A model generated the notes under the pieces. That model worked only from the letters and a program-made list of their open reading frames with translations. It ran no database searches and had not been told where the DNA came from. Made by a program: the position numbers and the translations under genes. Positions 38,863 to 40,826 of a stretch of 40,826 bases of DNA are shown in pieces; position 1 is the stretch's first letter; every line of letters begins with the position of its first letter. This DNA comes from a virus, in IMG/VR virus record IMGVR_UViG_3300005563_000018, positions 1-40,826 of that record; one strand, given 5' to 3'.

Positions 38863-39099
38863 ATGTGGGGTTTATCAACTAAATTGCCGGCCAAACAGCG
38901 GGTTCTTAGGGAGATCAAGAACAGGCCCGGTATCACCGCCAGGGAACTATCCGAGCGGGTGACGCACAAGTTCAATTCGCGGATTTCGGAACTGAGGGCT
39001 GATGGCTACAACATCGAAGCCCGCCGCGACCGCCGCCGAGCGGGAATGGTTTACGGTTATTTTCTAGTCAACGAGAAGGAGTACGGAGATGAGGGATAA
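38863..39099 (+). CDS. Winged helix-turn-helix protein (HTH_39-like)
   Basis: A protein of 78 aa. The pattern KQRVLREIKNRPGITARELSERVTHKFNSRISELRADGYNIEARRDRR..VYGYFL is that of short winged-helix proteins in phage replication regions (HTH_39 type). GGAGGG precedes the start. It is the only clear DNA-binding regulator candidate apart from the zinc ribbons. Confidence 0.75.
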   Translation: MWGLSTKLPAKQRVLREIKNRPGITARELSERVTHKFNSRISELRADGYNIEARRDRRRAGMVYGYFLVNEKEYGDEG

Positions 39100-39280
39100 A
39101 AGGCCGCTTTACTACTTCGCCAAAATCGGCAACAAAATGATAGCTAAGCTGGAAATGATGGTTGAAGAAGATAAAGAGTTTGTTTCCGAGCTGCTGGAGC
39201 CGGTAGACGAGATACTTGGCGAGCCGAACCGGGAAGAACGAGATGAGTGGATAAGAATCCTAACCAAGGCGAAAAAATAA
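39089..39280 (+). CDS. Small acidic protein
   Basis: A protein of 63 aa, overlapping the end of the HTH gene by 11 bases. Acidic and helical (LEMMVEEDKEFVSELLEPVDEILGE). No known family. Confidence 0.55.
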   Translation: MRDKRPLYYFAKIGNKMIAKLEMMVEEDKEFVSELLEPVDEILGEPNREERDEWIRILTKAKK

Positions 39281-39765
39281 TGCACATGAAGCAATGGGAA
39301 CTGCCCGCCGCCGGACAACTGACTTGCCCCGAATGCCAAGGGACTCGCTTTAGGGTTGGTCGCGGCAAAGTCGAGTGTACCAATTGCGGCTGGAGCTACA
39401 AGACATCCGTCGGCAATAAATACGGAGCAAAGACAGCCCTTGGAGCCGATGGAAAGAAACGGCATTCAAAGTTCGAATCAACGGTTGCCGATGAGCTACT
39501 GTTTCGCAAGCGTGCCGGTGACATCAAGGACTACGATAGCCAGTACAAGATCGAGGCCTGGGCTTATCGGTCTGACGGCGTAAAGGCTTTCAAGGTCCAG
39601 CACAAGGTAGACTTCCGGCTTCACTTAAACGACGGCAGCTACGAGTTATTAGAGGCCAAGGGTGTCGAAACCGATGACTATAAATGGCGGCGTAAGTTTC
39701 TTGAGCATATCTGGTTACCGGAACACCCAGATCATACCTATTCAGTAATTAAACAGGGGAGATGA
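39280..39765 (+). CDS. DUF1064-type endonuclease with N-terminal zinc ribbon
   Basis: A protein of 161 aa from ATG 39280, which overlaps the upstream stop; a GTG 33 bases earlier is less likely. Residues 11-40 form a zinc ribbon (CPEC...CTNC). The rest follows the DUF1064 family: NKYGAK, KFEST-ADELLFRKRAGDIKDYDSQYKIE, KVDFRLHLNDGSYELLEAKGVETDDYKWRRKFLE. Glu, Asp and the E-A-K strand give a PD-(D/E)XK-type active site. It is likely a phage recombination endonuclease, perhaps cutting branched DNA. Confidence 0.78.
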   Translation: MHMKQWELPAAGQLTCPECQGTRFRVGRGKVECTNCGWSYKTSVGNKYGAKTALGADGKKRHSKFESTVADELLFRKRAGDIKDYDSQYKIEAWAYRSDGVKAFKVQHKVDFRLHLNDGSYELLEAKGVETDDYKWRRKFLEHIWLPEHPDHTYSVIKQGR

Positions 39766-39766
39766 A

Positions 39767-39937
39767 ATGAGCAAAAATAAACCAAAGGGTCTTGCCGCCC
39801 TTAAGATCACTAACCCGCAGCGGTTCGCGGAGATCGTCAGTAAAGGCGGTAAATCATCAGTCAACAGTTTCGATAAGAACCGGGAGCTTGCCAGCCGGGC
39901 CGGTGCCATCAGCGCCGAGCGGAGGCGCAAGAAATGA
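39767..39937 (+). CDS. Small KGG-motif-like basic protein (56 aa)
   Basis: It starts at ATG 39767 after a GGGGA site. The sequence contains EIVSKGGKSS and ELASRAGAISAERRRKK, like the KGG repeats of small stress-type proteins. Highly basic, so it probably binds nucleic acid or acidic partners. Coupled to its neighbours by overlaps. Confidence 0.55.
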   Translation: MSKNKPKGLAALKITNPQRFAEIVSKGGKSSVNSFDKNRELASRAGAISAERRRKK

Positions 39938-40137
39938 AAGGCCGGACACTATTCGTACCAAGCAACATCTGGCCGAATGACGAGGTTGCCCGCTGGGCAA
40001 AATACGCCAACCCCCAGAACGAGCGCGTTATGAACCGGGCCAAGGATTCAGTCTGGTTAGATAACTCGATCCCGCTGGAAAAGCGCAAGCAGCCTAAGTC
40101 CAAGCCCCGCAAAAACTATAACTGGGAGGCACTATGA
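39934..40137 (+). CDS. Hypothetical protein (67 aa)
   Basis: Coupled by an ATGA-type overlap to both neighbours. Basic, with Trp residues (SNIWPNDEVARWAKYANPQNERVMNRAKDS). The function is unknown. Confidence 0.55.
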   Translation: MKGRTLFVPSNIWPNDEVARWAKYANPQNERVMNRAKDSVWLDNSIPLEKRKQPKSKPRKNYNWEAL

Positions 40138-40340
40138 GCAGGAAGAGTGAAATTGTGGAACTCAAGGGAAGGATTAAAAAACTAGAAGCCCAGGCTAAGT
40201 ATCTAAACGCCCCCTACGCCATCTGGAATGAAATAGAGGAATGTTGGATGTTCTTCCCGGTGCCGCCGTTAAAGAAGAAAAAGATAGGGACTGTATTTTA
40301 TGGTGACGGTTACACGCTGCTTGAGGAGAAAGCGATATGA
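40134..40340 (+). CDS. Hypothetical protein (68 aa)
   Basis: Starts in the ATGA overlap with the previous gene. An N-terminal coiled coil (RKSEIVELKGRIKKLEAQAKYL) is followed by an aromatic-rich part (APYAIWNEIEECWMFFPVPP). Unknown family. Confidence 0.55.
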   Translation: MSRKSEIVELKGRIKKLEAQAKYLNAPYAIWNEIEECWMFFPVPPLKKKKIGTVFYGDGYTLLEEKAI

Positions 40341-40489
40341 CCAATTACGAATCATTCCCCATCCAATCAGAATTCCGTGATGACCTACTTACTAAATTAA
40401 ACGAACTAGCCCAAAAAGGCGGTAAAGCCGCGCTGGAAGGGGTAGAAGTCGAAGTCGAGCTAATTAACGAAGGAGAAGATTGTGAGTAA
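40337..40489 (+). CDS. Small acidic protein (50 aa)
   Basis: ATG 40337 overlaps the upstream stop; the end overlaps the start of the pentapeptide-repeat gene by 8 bases. The product is acidic (EGVEVEVELINEGEDCE). Its C-terminal codons include GGAG, the ribosome-binding site of the next gene. Confidence 0.5.
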   Translation: MTNYESFPIQSEFRDDLLTKLNELAQKGGKAALEGVEVEVELINEGEDCE

Positions 40490-40826
40490 AAAAGTGAAAA
40501 TCCAGATAACTAGCTGGTTAAACGGTTCGGTACTGTTCGAATATGAATCCGTAGACAATACGATAGCCAAAACTCTGGAGAAGGCGGTTAGTAAAGATGC
40601 CGACCTACGCTATGCCAACCTAAGCTATGCCAACCTAAGCTCTGCCAACCTAAGCTATGCCGACCTACGCTATGCCGACCTACGCTATGCCAACCTAAGC
40701 TATGCCAACCTACGCTATGCCGACCTACGCTATGCCAACCTAAGCTCTGCCAACCTAAGCTATGCCGACCTACGCTATGCCGACCTACGCTATGCCAACC
40801 TAAGCTATGCCAACCTACGCTATGCC
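40482..40826 (+). CDS. Pentapeptide-repeat protein, N-terminal part (gene crosses the window ends)
   Basis: It starts at GTG 40482 with GGAG eight bases upstream. Residues 1-39 form the small N-terminal domain (KVKIQITSWLNGSVLFEYES, DNTIAKTLEKAV) that often precedes pentapeptide arrays in phages. Residues 40-115 are 15 pentapeptides of DLRYA, NLSYA, NLSSA and NLRYA types. The frame is open at the window end and continues at base 81 after the overlap is removed. Confidence 0.85.
   Translation, partial: MSKKVKIQITSWLNGSVLFEYESVDNTIAKTLEKAVSKDADLRYANLSYANLSSANLSYADLRYADLRYANLSYANLRYADLRYANLSSANLSYADLRYADLRYANLSYANLRYA
40642..40826 (+). repeat. 105-nt higher-order tandem repeat in the pentapeptide array
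   Basis: Bases 40642-40721 recur at 40747-40826, 105 nt (seven pentapeptides) apart, and again at 1-80. Assemblers fail in such arrays, so the true copy number of the 105-nt unit, and hence the protein length, is uncertain. The right end of the window falls inside this array. Confidence 0.8.

Noticed and set aside
40600-40826. Short tandem repeats resembling a CRISPR array
   Set aside because: Units are 15 nt with no unique spacers and encode pentapeptides in one frame.
1-40826. Recoding of UGA, as in some Patescibacteria phages
   Set aside because: Many genes end in UGA in ATGA start/stop overlaps and no long gene requires an internal UGA; the terL UGA is explained by a frameshift.

Overview
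The window looks like the complete genome of a tailed, podovirus-type temperate phage. The first 80 bases are repeated exactly as the last 80, and one pentapeptide-repeat gene runs off the right end and back in at the left in frame. The simplest reading is a circular assembly of about 40,746 bp opened inside a repeat. UGA is used throughout as a stop, so the code is standard. The host cannot be named. A CHAP endolysin, an actinobacterial-type transglycosylase domain, a CAP-domain exoprotein that appears to be leaderless, and an attachment site made from a tRNA-Gly(GCC) 3' half suggest a monoderm-like host. Actinobacteria or Saccharibacteria/Patescibacteria are candidates, by inference only.

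Layout. Positions 1-5.2 kb hold a tightly packed early/accessory run of small, mostly overlapping genes, many with paired cysteines, interrupted by a structured non-coding RNA region of about 390 nt (2763-3150). Packaging and head genes follow: terminase small subunit, a large subunit that is only intact if read with a +1 frameshift, two small genes, portal, scaffold, major capsid protein, an HNH endonuclease and small structural proteins (5.2-14.5 kb). Next come a methyltransferase-glycosyltransferase fusion, a very large repeat-rich fibre-like protein, a CAP-domain gene with its own promoter, and two internal virion proteins. The larger of these (1585 aa) carries an ADP-ribosyltransferase-like segment and a C-terminal transglycosylase domain (14.5-25.7 kb). 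Head-tail connector, tail-tube/nozzle and C1q-like fibre genes come next, then lysis genes: a CHAP endolysin with a C-terminal membrane anchor and two holin-like proteins (25.8-31.1 kb). After these are a metallophosphoesterase and an HD-domain nucleotidase.

The right part (34.4-37.6 kb) is the lysogeny region. A leftward tyrosine recombinase is closed off by a bidirectional terminator. It is followed by about 1 kb of non-coding DNA containing its promoter, repeats, stem-loops and an attP core identical in layout to nucleotides 29-76 of tRNA-Gly(GCC), set between a promoter and a terminator. A membrane-anchored lysozyme-like gene and a second large structured RNA region (37233-37590) follow. 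Positions 37.6-40.8 kb carry a recombination-type gene, a winged-helix protein, a DUF1064-type endonuclease and small genes leading into the pentapeptide-repeat gene.

No DNA polymerase, primase, helicase or classical repressor was recognised, so replication probably relies on the host. The most unusual features are the several large structured RNA regions, the duplicated promoter-plus-terminator element in front of the portal and connector genes, the tRNA-half mini-transcription unit at attP, and the frameshifted terminase.
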